Assembly: GCA_905221605.1 (NCBI GenBank)
Contig: CAJNDS010002079.1
Span: 557,001 to 621,000, forward strand
Reading direction: 5' to 3'
Source: Symbiodinium natans
Taxonomy: Eukaryota > Sar > Dinophyceae > Suessiales > Symbiodiniaceae
Length of the DNA: 64,000 nucleotides
Numbering within the stretch: position 1 is the first letter of the stretch; each line of letters starts with the position of its first letter. The position numbers were made by a program, and so were the translations under genes. The notes beneath the pieces are model-generated. The model made no database searches. It was not told where the DNA came from and saw only the letters and a list, made by a program, of their open reading frames with translations. This document shows positions 30,148 to 41,936 of the stretch, piece after piece.

Positions 30148-32453
30148 GTTCCCTCCCACTTCGTCCGAAGGGTGATCGGCCAGAATGGAAGCGTGATCAA
30201 CCAGGCCTCCGGGTGAACGAATAAGGGTTGTCAGGGAGTATATGGTTAGGGTTTTCACGGCTTAAGGTTTTGGGGGTTTAGGTTTCCAGGTGAAACGATT
30301 AGGCGTTGAGGGTTTAGGGTTTAATTATAGGGTTTATAGACGGGTGAAAGAATAGTGGTTAAAAGTCTAATTTAAGGTTTATAGGCTTTTTTGGGGGTTT
30401 AGGGTTTAGGGGTTTAAGGTTACAAGGTTTCGGGTTTTACGGTTTAGGGCTTATAGGGTCAGGGTTGTAAGGGTTCAGGGTTTGAGGGTTTAGGGTTTTA
30501 GGGGGGTCCGGGGAAAGGAGGGAGAGAGCCCTAAACCCTAAACCCAAGGTTGTGGTGGTCGGATGGTCTTGGTCGCTTTGGGGGTGCAGAATTTAGGGTT
30601 TAGGGTTTAGGGTTTAGGGTTTAGGGTTTAGGGTTTAGGGTTTAGGGTTTAGGGTTTAGGGTTTAGGGTTTAGGATTTTAAAGTTCTGGGTTCAGGTTAA
30701 GGGGGTACTGGAAGAACTCGATGCGAGCTAATTACTAACTTTAACCTAGGTATGGAGTGGAACCCTAAACCCTAAACTCTAAGCCCCTTCAGGTTCAGAG
30801 GGGTTTGCAAGGCAATCTTGGATTTCCTATAACCCCTCGGTCCCCTACAACCCACCCTAAGTTGAAGCTCGAAGACACAAGGTGAAGGACGCTTGTGGCG
30901 TGACCGTGCGCAGCCGAGACGTCCTGGAGTTTAGGAAGCTTGAGGTATGTCGATCAGTTGGGATATGTAGGGCTTCTAGGGTGTGGTTTAGGGTTTGGGG
31001 TTTAGGGTAGGGTTTAGGGCTTAGGGTTTAGGGTTTAGGGGTTTGGGTTCGTAGGGGTTTGGCCATTCAGTGTCTTCAGTGATCTGACTCGTCGAAACCT
31101 GTACGTTGGATGCTCCATGTGCTGGACTGAAGGCGTAGTAAACCTCAGGTCATAAGGAGTCGGCGGTGTAGGAGGTCCATAGAAGGCTTAGGGTTTAGGG
31201 TTTAGGGTTTAGGGTTTAGGGTTTAGGGTTTAGGGTACAAGGCTTATGAAGGACCTCCTCGCCCTAAACCAATGTGGGCCCAAGGGATGCTGGTGACCGA
31301 AATTGCGGTCTTAACTTTGTGGTACTTTACTGTAACTTTAGATCCTTACCCTTTTGGGGTTAATTGGGGTTCTTGATAAGGCAGCTAAAAGTTTAATTGT
31401 TAGCTACCCTCCTGAGTGCTGGCATGTTAAATCAGCCTTCGATCGAAGTCCTCCACCACTAGGGGCGCATGAACCCTGAACCCTAAGCCTTAGCCCACAT
31501 CAAGTAGATACAAAAATCTCCTAGATATGCTCCTATTTCTGACGCTCCTGACCACGGCAAGGTTACAGGGTTTAGGGTTTAGGGGTGTAGGGGTTCAGAC
31601 TTAGGGGTTTTCTACAGGGTTTGGGGTTCGGGTTTTGGGGTTGCGGGAGTTTAGGGCATTCAATCAACAGGCTAAGATTCATGAAGCCCCACCCCCTTCC
31701 CGAAACCCTAAACCGTCAAACCTGCTAACAAAGGAAGAGGCCAGGACTTAACATACAGTAGTAGGGAAACCTCTGGGGATACAACCCTTTTTCGGGTCCA
31801 TGGCTCATGACCCTAAGTAGCAGGGAACGTTCTGGGGGGGCAGCCTTTTAGAGTTTAGGGCTCAGGGACCCTAACCTTCTCATGGTGGCACCCAGGCAAA
31901 TCTCGATGACACCAGCGTAGACGAGCCAGTCCGGAAGATGTACATCAAAGGCGACCCGAACCCCTGACCCCTAAACCCGAAACCCTAAACCCTAAACCCT
32001 GAACCCATAGTGTTGAAGGATTTTGGAGGTGTTTTAGGGTCTAGGGCTTCAGGTTAACTATGGATGGAGTTAGGGGTTAAACCCGGAGCCTTAAACCCTA
32101 AACCCTATAAACCCCAAGCCCTGATATCCCAAGCCCTGATACGCTGGTTTCAGCAGGGTTTCTCCGGTGTGTGGCCATGGGGGTCTGGAGAAGTAAGTGT
32201 AGGGTTTAGGTTTTAGGGTTTGTAGGGCTTAAAGGGCAGGATTTTAGGGATAAGGAGTTGTTTTGATCTCCCAGAGACGTTTTTGTTTTGAGTGTTTTAG
32301 GTCTTTAAGAGCTTATGGTGTCTTCAGTGCTTCTGCGTCTTTGAACCCTAAATGAACCTTATAAACCCCAAACCCCAAACCCTAAACCCTAAACGATTTC
32401 AGGCCCGCCGGAAGGCGTCGCTGCCGCCTGCGAGCAAGCGGCCAGCCTAGCGG
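30148..32453 (+). CDS. KH domain 2 of the multi-KH protein (4 exons)
   Basis: Exons 30148-30204, 30882-30944, 31896-31950 and 32403-32453 join in frame. Exon 1: VPSHFVRRVIGQNG then SVINQ, with GQNG as the RNA-binding loop. Exon 2: VKDACGVTVRSRDVLEFRKL, E. Exon 3: ANLDDTSVDEPVRKMYIK. Exon 4: PPEGVAAACEQAASLA, a typical G-x-P-E-x-V-x2-A final helix; the glycine codon is split between exons 3 and 4. Donors are GCCTCC, GTATGT, GCGACC and GTGAGC. The loop between strands 2 and 3 is longer than usual. One base remains at the end, so coding continues downstream. Confidence 0.85.
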
Positions 32454-33471
32454 GTGAGCAGGATTCGGGGCCTGACGGCTCTAGGACATTAGGGGGGCTA
32501 CCTGGTCTCAAGACTTCACGAAGCAAAACCCCAAAGAGGTATATCATTTGGAGTGCTCATCAAGCACATTTCGCGAAGCCCTAACCCTAAACCCTAAACC
32601 CTAAACCCTAAACCCTAAACCCTACACCCCAAGGCCATGGTTAAGTATCCCTCAGCCTTGAATCTGAAGCCTTCAGGCCTATCAGCGCCTGCTGCCCCGA
32701 ATCCTAAGCCCTAAATTGCCTGAGGGTTTAGGGTTTAGGGTTCAGGGTTTAGGGTTTAGGGTTTCGGTTCAGGGTTTCGGGGTTTCGGGGTTTCGGGGTT
32801 TTCGGGGTTTTCGGGGTTTTCGGGGTTTTCGGGGTTTTCGGGGTCTAGGGTTTAGGGGTTTCAATTCCTGAACCCTAAAGGTCACAGCCTCTGAATCTGG
32901 GTTGCTTTGGGGACGTAGGGTGCCCTAAAAATATCTTGAGGCCTTGTGAGAAGCCTAAGACCGCAAACCCTAAGCCCTGAAACTGAACCTATAAGCCCCG
33001 AAAGCCCCAAAGCCTACGCATCCTCCCCCCCCCCCCCTCAGAAGAATAAATGTAATCCAAAATCGAGCACAATAATGAACAAATCACCTGCAACCCCTAA
33101 ACACCCCCAAAATGCCCCCCAAACACCCGAAACCCAAAGCACCCCTCAAAAAACTCCTAAAGCCCAAGCCCGCGGCGTGCTGCAAATCCGGCTCAAGCTT
33201 TGCGTTCGTCTGGCGAATCAGAGTTCGTGGGCTGCGGATGTGGGCGCCAGGAGAGGTGTAGGCTGCAGGCCATCTTTCGGGCGCTGAGGGCAAGCAAGGC
33301 TTCTATAGGGTTCAGGGCTTTTTTTTAGGGGGTTTAGGGGAACCCTAAATCTTAAACCCTAAGCCCCCCTAAACCCTAAGCCCCAAACCCAAAACCCTAA
33401 GTCTTAAACCCTTAGCCCCCCCTAAACCCTCACTAAACCCTAAGCCCCAAACCCTAAGCCCTTCATATTGC

Positions 33472-33541
33472 CGGCGCTGCCCGCGCCCTGGCGCATGTTC
33501 AGCGACGCGGCGACGGGAGCCTGGGGCCTCGATGCCACCAA
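33472..33541 (+). CDS. Candidate exon with GC donor after the KH domains
   Basis: CCCTAAG acceptor region, open frame with LPALPAPWRMFSDAATGAWG, LDATK, then AAG|GCATGG. Another frame is also open, and the phase with exon 32403 is unresolved. The exon boundary could be a few bases upstream. Another small candidate, AG|GCCATC to AAG|GCTTCT (AIFRALRASK), lies at 33269-33298. Confidence 0.4.
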
Positions 33542-35139
33542 GGCATGGCGCAGGGCTTCAAAAGACTTCAGAGTTTAGAGGTCTAGGGTTGAATTAGGGT
33601 TTAGGGTTTAGGGTTTAGGGTTTAGGGTTTAGGGTTTAGGGTTTAGGGTTTAGGGTTAGGGTTTAGGGTATAGGGCTTAGTTTGGCTTTAGGTTTTTTGG
33701 GTTGAGTTAGTGTAGAGCTTCGGGTGTGTCAGGCGTGTCGGTGGAGGTTCATTGGCAGCTCCAAGCTGATTCAAACACTTCTCCGTCTTCGTTCTGTCTT
33801 TAGGTCCTTGGGTGGAGTTAGGGGTTTGAGGGTTGAGGGGTGAAAGTTTTTTAGGGTTTAGGGTTTAGTGTCTAGGGTTTAGGGTTTAGGGGTAGCCCGG
33901 TAGCCCGGTAGCCCTTCAACGGGTTGTGTAGGCCTTTTATGAGCTTTGTAGGCGCTAAACCCTAACAACCCGAAAGCCCTATTTGTCCAAAGTCTCCGCT
34001 AGAGATCTTTGCGCGCCGCTCGCACGGGTCGTCTGCAGGGCAAATTGCATATCTAGAAACCCAAACTCTGTTACCTTAATTCTCTAAACCCTATCTTACC
34101 TAAGACACTGAAATCCTACACTCCCACACCTTCAAGAACACTAAAGAACCCGAAAGAACCCTAAAGAACCCTAACCCTAAACCCTAAACCCTAAATCTAA
34201 AGGCCTTCTCCCTATCTCGCTGAAGCCAAAAGTTCTCAACACTGACAGGAGATGGTGGCTCATCATTGCAGCTCTCAGCGGCTTGGACAGCATAGGGGGG
34301 GTTTAGGGTTTAGGCGGTCAAGGTTTTAGGTTTTAGGGTTAGGGTTTAGTTTTTAGAGCATGATGGTTTGGGCGTTTGGTGCTTTTAGGGGGGTTGTGTG
34401 GGGGGCTTTGGTGGGTTGGTTTTGGGGGTTTTCTTGTGGGTTTTTGTGTTTTCTGTTGGGGGGTTTGCGGGGCTTTGGTGGGTTGGTTTGGGGGGTTTTG
34501 GGGCTTTGGTGGGTTGTTTTGGGGGGGTTGGGGGTTTTCTTGGGGGTTTTGGGGTTTGGGCTTTACGGTTTGGGGGTTTGGGGTATGGGATTTGGGGTTC
34601 AGGGTTTGGGGTTTGGGTGTCGGGGTTCAGGGTTTCGGGCTTTAGGGTTTCGGGCTTTAGGGGTTGGTGGTTGCGGTTTGGGCGTCAAACATCAAATGCT
34701 TGTGTTCTAAGGGAAACAAGCCTTAGTAACGCCCTAAACAGTTACAGGAACAGGTGCAAGCACTTTCCTCCCCTATCAACTGGCAGGTGTGTTCCGAATT
34801 TTCGACGAAGGGGCTGTTGGAACATTTTGCACCGCTTCCGGACTGAGTGCTGGTCTAAACGCAACCCTAAACCATAAACCCTAAACCCTAACTAAACCCT
34901 GAACCGCTACTCGTATCCCGAACACCGTATTAACATTGGTAGCATGGCGCAGCGATTTAAGGTCGGTGTTGCTCGACCAATACCCGCAAACCCTAAGCTC
35001 CTGAACCTGCTGCCTAAACCCTAAGCCACTGTTCAAGATGCTGTTGAAGAAGGGGGGGTCACCACTTTGAGTATGCTTGAAGCGGTGTGCAGGACCCCCA
35101 AAGCCCACAGATTTCGCTTTTTTGGTCCCTTGCATGCAG

Positions 35140-35184
35140 GTCTTTCCGTGGCCGAGGGAGCCCGCAACAGCTATGGCGGAAGAA
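35140..35184 (+). CDS. Short coding exon (15 codons)
   Basis: Pyrimidine-rich acceptor ending TGCATGCAG, 15 codons in phase 0 (VFPWPREPATAMAEE), donor GTAGGC. Confidence 0.5.
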
Positions 35185-35649
35185 GTAGGCCGGCGAGCAC
35201 CACCGGGTCCGTAAACGCAAGCCCGAGGCTTCTTGTACCCCCTGTCTCAACCTTAAACCCCTTTACGTACCCAAGGTTGCCTGAAAGAAGCCTTGCACAT
35301 GGGCCTACCCTGGAATGAGGATTTAGGGCAACCCGATAAAAGCGAAACCTCAATCCTTTACTACACTCTAGACCTGAAACTGCCGTGCCATTTGTCCCGT
35401 TTTACAGAACTTGAACATAACGCGTGCAGTAGATGGCGAACTTCTGCACTGCAGCCAGAGCTACAACTCTTGCCTACATTCCACAGGAAAATGTCAGGGG
35501 GTCTGGGTGAGCGGACCACGACTGTTCGCCGAAGTACCAAGTCTTACAGTTGTTGGGTTCAGGGTTTGAGGTCCGGGGTTTATTTAGGGTTCTGGGTTTC
35601 AGGGTTTAGGGTTTTTGTGCTAGGGTCATTGTTCTGGCTTTGGTGGCAG

Positions 35650-35712
35650 GATCAAGCTCCGGACGCCTTCGCCTCCCCCACCCAAGGACCAGACAGAAGC
35701 CTTTCGTCCGCA
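35650..35712 (+). CDS. Coding exon (21 codons)
   Basis: Acceptor TTGGTGGCAG and donor GTAGCT enclose 21 codons in phase 0 (DQAPDAFASPTQGPDRSLSS, A). It is a hydrophilic segment followed by CCCTAAA-type sequence. Confidence 0.45.
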
Positions 35713-35921
35713 GTAGCTGCTCAAACTCTAAACCCTGTACAACAAACCCTAAAAACCCTAAACACCCTAAACACCCTAAACCCTAAACCCCAAAAATGAG
35801 GGATTCGAATTTTGGGGCTTTGGGTAGACCCAGGCCTAGAACCCGACAACCTTGGCCTGCTTTAGGGGTGCAACCCTAAACCCTAAACCCTAAACCCTAA
35901 ACCCTAAACCCGGAACTTAAG

Positions 35922-36508
35922 AAGCTCCAGATCCAGGAAGCAAGTGCTCCCTCCAAAGCCATGCTACCTCGGTTTAGGGTTTAGGGTTTAGGGTTTAGCG
36001 TTTAGGGTTTAGGGTGTTCAGAGTGGGTGCAAGATTTCAGAGTGTAGGGTTGATAACCCTCAGCCCAGACCTTACACCCTGAATAACTTCGCGTAGGGTT
36101 TGGGTTTAGGGTTTAGGGTTACCCTAAATCCCTATAGCACCTTCAACCCCAAGAGACCCCAACCCCTGATAGCCTGGCTGTCTTACCGTTTGGGGTTTCC
36201 TTTGCTTAGAGTGGCAAGGGGAGGTTCTGAGTCCAATGAGATTCAAGAGCCTCATATGCTTCCATCTTCGAGCGACAGCCCTGCTGGGCTATCGATTGCA
36301 TGGAGGACTCATTACTTTGTCGTATCTTGATGACCTCTCTCCGTCATTTCCCGCACCGTTTCGGAACAATAACCGGCCATGTCCAAGGGCGGCCACCACC
36401 GGCCCCCCGGACAGTGGCTGTCACATGCTGGCTACGTCGGACTGGGCTGGCACTGACGCCTCGCAGCTCCACGTCTTACCGCCAATGATGCCCGTGGTGG
36501 TCTCCGGG
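35922..36508 (+). CDS. Three phase-compatible exons of an unknown protein
   Basis: Exon 35922-35971 (KLQIQEASAPSKAMLP, CG left over, donor GTTTAG), exon 36210-36318 (one base completes arginine, then VARGGSESNEIQEPHMLPSS, SDSPAGLSIAWRTHYF, donor GTCGTA) and exon 36467-36508 (LHVLPPMMPVVVSG, donor GTTTAG) read through in one frame. Two of the three donors are telomeric units. No domain recognised. Confidence 0.45.
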
Positions 36509-36893
36509 GTTTAGGTTGTTTCAGGGCTTAGGGCTCAGGGCTTAGGGTTCAGGGTTTAGGGTTTAGGGTTTAGAGCTTAAGGTTTTGCAATGTGTGGCTT
36601 ATTAAATCTCATCCTTTCGGAAAACAGGCTTGCTTTATTCATGTCGGCACCCAAAGCGGCTTTCTTCCCGGTGTCAGGTTCCCTGGGTTTCAGGGTTTCC
36701 GGGATTAGGGCTCTTGGGGTTTGACGGTTCAGGGGTTTTGGGCTCTTGGAGGAGTACCCTTTTCATTCCTTGGATACCTTACGAACGGGACCTAGCACCA
36801 CCATACTCCCTGCTAGCCCTAAACCCTAAGCCCTAGACCCTAAACCCAAAGCTCCCTCATGTTTCCCAATGTTGTTGGGGAGCCTAGCCCAAG

Positions 36894-36938
36894 GCGGAGC
36901 TCGAAAAGGCCGTGGCCGTCAACAACGACGCCATACAG
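36894..36938 (+). CDS. Short coding exon (15 codons)
   Basis: Acceptor TAGCCCAAG|G, AELEKAVAVNNDAIQ in phase 0, donor GTGACG followed by poly-C. It continues the phase of the 35.9-36.5 kb exons. Helical composition. Confidence 0.5.
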
Positions 36939-37360
36939 GTGACGGCCCCCCCCCCCCCCCCCCCCCCCTTGTACTAGGGGCCCAAAAGCCACATGTAAAC
37001 ATGAGGATCCTACTGTTGGGGTTTATGGGCCCCCTATAAGGGGGATTCTGGAAAACCGTGTTTGTAGAAGCCCTTGTAGGTTTTGGGCCCATACTGAAGC
37101 CCGTTAGGGCTAGGGGTTTCGGAGTTTAGGGTTCGGAGTTTAGGGTTTCGGAATTCAGGGCCGAGGGCTTGGGACTGAGGGGTAGAGGACGTCAAGCAGA
37201 AGGCTTCACTGTCCCAAGCTCCCGCAAAAGTGTCCTTTGTCATGCTTCCTGTCGACACTGACATCCAGATCCCCACCGGGCCCAAACCCGAGACCACACT
37301 TGGCTTCGAAGAACATTCAATCAGTCTTTCCTGGTGCAAGCCCGCACCCAAATGTGACTC

Positions 37361-37621
37361 GTGTGTTTTTTCCCAGATTTGGGTTCGTTCGGCTGCCTTT
37401 TTTGGTTTGCAGGTGCAGCTGTTTTGGCAAAGGTGCGGGCACTTGACACGACGCAGAAGCGTGTAGTTTTGATCAACATGGACGAGACAAGTCTGCAGTC
37501 TACCCAGCCTTCTTTCACTGGCTTGGTTCATGAAGGGTCTGCAGCCGACGCGGTGTTTCTGGACATGCAAAGAAGGACCTGTGCCGAGGATGCTGCACCC
37601 TGCCAGCTTGCGCGATCCTAA
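37361..37621 (+). pseudogene. DDE-transposase-like fragment
   Basis: A continuous frame contains KVRALDTTQKRVVLINMDET followed by SLQSTQPSF and a conserved-looking tail. The segment VLINMDETS resembles the second-strand aspartate motif (N-x-D-E-T) of DDE transposases. Only about 80 codons are present, no terminal repeats were found, and neighbouring frames are broken. Probably a relic; the assignment rests on one motif. Confidence 0.35.
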
Positions 37622-37989
37622 ACCCTAAACCCTAAGCCCGGAGCGGCGCGTCAACGCCCTGAACTAAACCTGCATCTGGCTTGCGGTGCCGTTTGGGTCT
37701 CTATGTTAGTATACCCCTCAGAGCTTAGGGTACCAGAACCAGAACCGGCCCATAACAGTTATACTTCAACCTATCCCCAAACCCAACCCCCATATCCATT
37801 TCGGGTCTTTGGTTCACAGGCGGTAGAGCTGATTTTTCTCTGATACAGAAGGTGCACTTAGAGCAGTCCGATGGAATTCCGTACCAAACCACCATGCTAA
37901 GTAGGGTTTGGGGTTGCCACTGCCGTAATCATTGCCTGACAACCGAACCCTGTCGGTAGGCTTGGAGCTTGGGTACTGTGTGGCTCCTT

Positions 37990-38249
37990 TCATCATCATC
38001 ATGCATCATCATCATCTTCATCATCTTGGGGTGGTTGGGTGGCAAGGGGGCTGCTAGAGGGAGAAGCGCTGGTTGACATCGATGGTATCTGCTCTCTCTT
38101 CCTCTCTCTCTCTCTCTCCATTTCTCTCTCGTTGTTCTCACGTTTTGCTTCTCTCTCTCTCTCTGCCTCGGTCTCGCTCTCTCGATTATAGGGTTTAGGG
38201 TTTAGGGTTTAGGGTTTAGGGTTTAGGGTTTAGGGTTTAGGGTTTAGGG

Positions 38250-38281
<32 letters not shown>
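37990..38281. repeat. Simple repeats: CAT-, CT-rich, TTTAGGG and CA
   Basis: A CATCATCAT-like stretch near 37990-38030, CTCTCT runs at 38095-38175, nine TTTAGGG units at 38188-38251 and about 14 CA units ending at 38281. No coding signal. Confidence 0.85.
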
Positions 38282-38282
<1 letters not shown>

Positions 38283-38497
38283 CGGTTCTGTTCACCAGCA
38301 CTTAAGCACATGGTGCCTTCGTTGGTTCACCCAGTCAAGCCTACATCTCGGGTCAAGGGGTACAGGGCTTCAGGGCTTCTAGGGCTTCAGCATGCGCCTT
38401 CAGGGCCCAACAGCGATTTAGGGTTTAGGGTTTAGGGTTTAGGGTTTAGGGTTTAGGGTTTAGGGTGCCCAGTCGACCCTGACCCGACAACCTTAAG

Positions 38498-38551
38498 CCC
38501 CCAAACCGTCGTGCCTTGGCATCCCTGAAGGCGATGTTCGACAGCACCAAG
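38498..38551 (+). CDS. Short coding exon with GC donor (18 codons)
   Basis: Acceptor AACCTTAAG, 18 codons in phase 0 (PPNRRALASLKAMFDSTK), then AAG|GCATGT, the same type of GC donor as at 33541. No GT donor is near. Confidence 0.5.
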
Positions 38552-39876
38552 GCATGTCTCTCTTTGGGAGCTTTAGGGATTTCGGGTTTAGGGATTTGGG
38601 GTTTAGGGATTTGGGGTTTAGGGTTCAGGGTTTAGGGCTAGGGTTTAGGGTTCGGGTTTAGGCTGCGGGGGTGGGAGGGGCGGGGGGGGGGGGGGGGGGG
38701 GGGGGGGGCGGAGGTGGTTGTTTTGGGTTTTGGAATTGGGCTTTGGGTGGCGTGGCCTTGGAGCGGTTTATCTTACTCCCGAGTTTAGGGTTGCCGGTTT
38801 CGTGAGCGTGAACTTCCTCAAGGTTTTTGAGAGGAGCTAGTTCCGGGCTCAGGGCTTTTGGCAGGCTTTCAACGCAAGATTTTGCGCAGTGAGAACTCGG
38901 GTGTTGGGTTCGGGTTCGTTTTGGGGGGTTCAGTGCAGGTTTGGAGGTTGACTGGGGATGTCTAATGCTTGAGGGAAACCTAAAGCCCCTAAAGGGGGAC
39001 CCAAACCCGAAACCCCAAACCCCCACACCCCCAAAAGAGCCCTAAGCCCTTCACCCACAAGAATTGCCCTAAGCCCTAAACCGTAAACCGTGAACCCTGA
39101 ACCACCACCTGAGTGTTCGCACCCCCAAAACCTTTTCGGGGGTAGGTTGGGGGGAACCCTGTTGAGACCACCACCCTTGGGAGGATCGCTGCAGCAACGA
39201 GGGGGAGGACTGTGAAGCGCGAGGGGAGTTTGGGGTTTAGGGTTCAGGGTTTAGGGTTTAGGGTCTAGAGTTGCAGCCTTTTGGGATTCGGGCGCCGAAC
39301 CCCATGGCCAATTTCTGCGCCCCAAACCCTCAACTCAAAACCCAAACGACCCAAGCCCTAAACCCAGTGAGGCTTACCCAAAGCCCTACACCCTATAAAC
39401 CCTATAAACCTTATAGTCACCCGAAACACCCCAAAATCCCTACAAACCCTACAAACCCTACAAACCCTATAAACCCTATAAACCCTAGAAACCCTATAAA
39501 TCCCAGAAGCCCGATAAACCCCATAAACCCGAAGCCCTGAGCCCTGAACCCTCTGAGGCCGTTTCCGGCTCTCAGGGCCCCCGAGTCTGCCGATGGTTTT
39601 GGGGGATTAGGGTTTACGGTTTAGGGTTTAGGGTTTAGGGTTGTTTAGGGTTTAGGGTTCAAAAAGGTTTGGGGTTTAGGGGTTTAGGGTCAAAAAGTTT
39701 TCAGATTTAGAGTCTAGGGCTTCGGGTTTTCAAAGTGGGTTTAATTAACAAGATTAACAAGTTTACGTCTTAGGGCTTAACAAGGGTCTCCAAGCCCAAG
39801 GTTACAACCTTAGGGGTCTCTTCGAGAACAGAAGACAACCGCCAGTCAGCTTCTTACACTCTCAGTATTTAGGGTT

Positions 39877-39985
39877 CCCTAAACCCTAAACCCTAAACCC
39901 TAAACCCTAAACCCTAAACCCTAAACCCTAAACCCTAAACCCTAAACCCTAAACCCTAAACCCTAAACCCTAAACCCTAAACCCC
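39877..39985 (-). repeat. CCCTAAA array, about 15 units
   Basis: Perfect array ending shortly before exon 40016. Confidence 0.95.
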
Positions 39986-40015
39986 CCTAAGCCTTCATCC
40001 AATTAAGCCCTCCAG

Positions 40016-40065
40016 GACAATCTCGCGGAAGACGTGCGACAGCTGTGCATGCAGACACAGCCCAG
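40016..40065 (+). CDS. Coding exon, unknown protein
   Basis: Acceptor GCCCTCCAG, DNLAEDVRQLCMQTQP with two bases left before GTCCAT. The next candidate, 40183-40229, would complete a serine codon and continue RQRVARASVGLVEDP. Confidence 0.5.
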
Positions 40066-40182
40066 GTCCATGCTTCTTGGCACTTGTGGGCTCAGGGGCG
40101 TTCAGGGGCTTGGGGGGAAGACTCGAACCTCCCTTTTGGGACTCCAAGTAGGTTTAGGGTTTAGGGTTTAGGGTTTAGGAAG

Positions 40183-40229
40183 CCGACAAAGAGTTGCCCG
40201 CGCCTCTGTCGGGCTTGTTGAAGACCCGG
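40183..40229 (+). CDS. Coding exon after a TTTAGGAAG acceptor
   Basis: The upstream intron ends in telomeric TTTAGGG units, and the acceptor GTTTAGGAAG is derived from one. In phase with exon 40016 it reads RQRVARASVGLVEDP and ends at GTGAGA. Another open frame (ADKELPAPLSGLLKTR) cannot be excluded. Confidence 0.4.
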
Positions 40230-41073
40230 GTGAGAAGTCTACTCCCTTCCCCCAAATATTGACCCCCTTGTTTTTAATATTAAGTTCCCGCCACATATTT
40301 ATCATCAGACAAAATGGGGGGGGGGGGGGGGGGTATTTAACATTAGGGGTAAGGGGTGCCTAGGGGGGGTCAATGTCAGGGGGGGGAAGGGATTGCTTGC
40401 TCGTTTTTTCGGGTTGAAGGGGCTACCACGTAAGCCTTCAACTGCTGGGCGTACCCTTAACATTTGTTTCTGAACAAGAAAGTTTACTCCCGCGAAATAC
40501 CCCAAACCCTAAACCCGAAGGTTCGCCCTCACTTAAATCAGAATGAAAGCAACTCGTCATGGGCACCCTTTCAGGGCTCTTACCTTGCTGTGAAACCCCA
40601 GTTCTGGGTACTTGCCCCCCCCCCCCCCCCTTCCCACCAGGAACTCAATCAAATCTTGGACCTTGGGTTTAGGGTGCAGGGGTTTAGTGTTGAGGGCTGA
40701 ACCCCCTGAGAGTTCGAACTCAGAGGGTTGGGTTCATCCATGTTCAGATGAACGAGTTGTTCCATCTCGGGCCTAGGGGGTTGGTATTTCGCTGTGTGAC
40801 AACGGTCGTATAGGGCAAGGGCTTCGGGTTTAGGGTTTAGGGCTCTGAGTCTACAGTCCTAGAGAGACAGAAAAGGGGATGAGGTACTTTTCTTACGGTC
40901 TCCTTTGCAACCCCTGTGAGTTTAAAAACAAGGGATTACTGAAGGGATACCTAATTCCCTACTTTGCAGGTTGAGGCCCTGGGGGTGAAACCCCAAACTT
41001 AAAAACCCCAAACCCTAAACCCTAAACCCTGAACCGAAACCTCTTTAGCCTAAACCCTGCCCGAAATCTCCAG

Positions 41074-41104
41074 GGAAAGCGAGGAGGAGGACATGATCTT
41101 CCCA
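41074..41104 (+). CDS. Short acidic coding exon
   Basis: Acceptor AAATCTCCAG, one base, ESEEEDMIFP, donor GTACCT. Confidence 0.4.
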
Positions 41105-41164
41105 GTACCTGAAACCGACGTCCTTAATTCGGGGACTCCAAATAAACAATTCCTCCCTGCCGAG

Positions 41165-41204
41165 GTTGGCCCTCATGTTTGAGAAGCTGCAGAAGAAATC
41201 CAAG
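41165..41204 (+). CDS. Short coding exon
   Basis: Acceptor CTGCCGAG|G, one base, LALMFEKLQKKSK, donor GTGACT. Phase against 41074 is unresolved. Confidence 0.45.
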
Positions 41205-41462
41205 GTGACTTTTGGGTTTTGCCGGGTGCCCTAAACCCTACAGTAGAAAAAGTTACCCAGAACTTCTGAAGAACAGATAAACCCTAAACCCCAAACCCCA
41301 AACCCCAAACCCTAATCTCTAAACCCTCAGCCCCAAGCCCGGAGACCCCCACCCGAAGTCCCAAAACCCGTAACCCACCGGATCCCCAAACCCTAAACCC
41401 TAAACCCTAAACCCTAAACCCTAAACCCTAAACCCAAAACCCAAAAACCCGTAACCTTATCT

Positions 41463-41670
41463 AGTAGATACCTGGGCCTTCCGGGGTTCCTGTGCAGAAG
41501 CATTAGGGCCCAAACATATACTAACATAGGCACATAAACCCTAGCCCTAAACCCTAAAGCCGAAACCCTAATCCCCCATTTAAACCCTAAACCCTAAACC
41601 CTAAACCTATTACAGGCACATAAACCCTAGCCCTAAACCCTAAAGCCGAAATAGGTACATGGACCCTTGG
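41463..41670. mobile_element. MITE-B copy interrupted by a telomere-like insertion
   Basis: GGGCCCAAACATATACTAAC (41507 onward) matches the right half of MITE-B, but the expected AGGTACATGGACCC appears only at 41653. Between them are CCCTAAA tracts and two copies of a segment of about 36 bp (41533-41568 and 41616-41651) containing CACATAAACCCTAGCCCTAA. Confidence 0.5.
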
Positions 41671-41936
41671 GACCCTGCACCCCAAAGCCTGATGTGCGAA
41701 ACCTGGAGAATGATGGTTTTTAGGGTTTAGGGCTTAGGGTTTAGGGTTTAGGGTTTAGGGTTTAGGGTGTGGCGGGGGGGGGGGGGGGCGGAAAGGTGGT
41801 TGGGAAAAACGGTAATTAGGTACCACTATATCCCCCCTGAATACCCCTTGAAGCCTTTTAAAGGATTTATATGGGGTGTCGAATTCCCTTATACTCCCTA
41901 AGAAAAGCCAGTGATGTAGACAGCTGCTCTTTGCAG

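Noticed and set aside
29670-30258. Long open frames of glycine/tryptophan/valine on + and proline/histidine on -
   Set aside because: They translate the G-rich minisatellite in every frame and carry no other information.
37034-37570. 178-aa minus-strand open frame
   Set aside because: It lies antisense to a better + strand frame with a transposase-like motif and has no recognisable domain.
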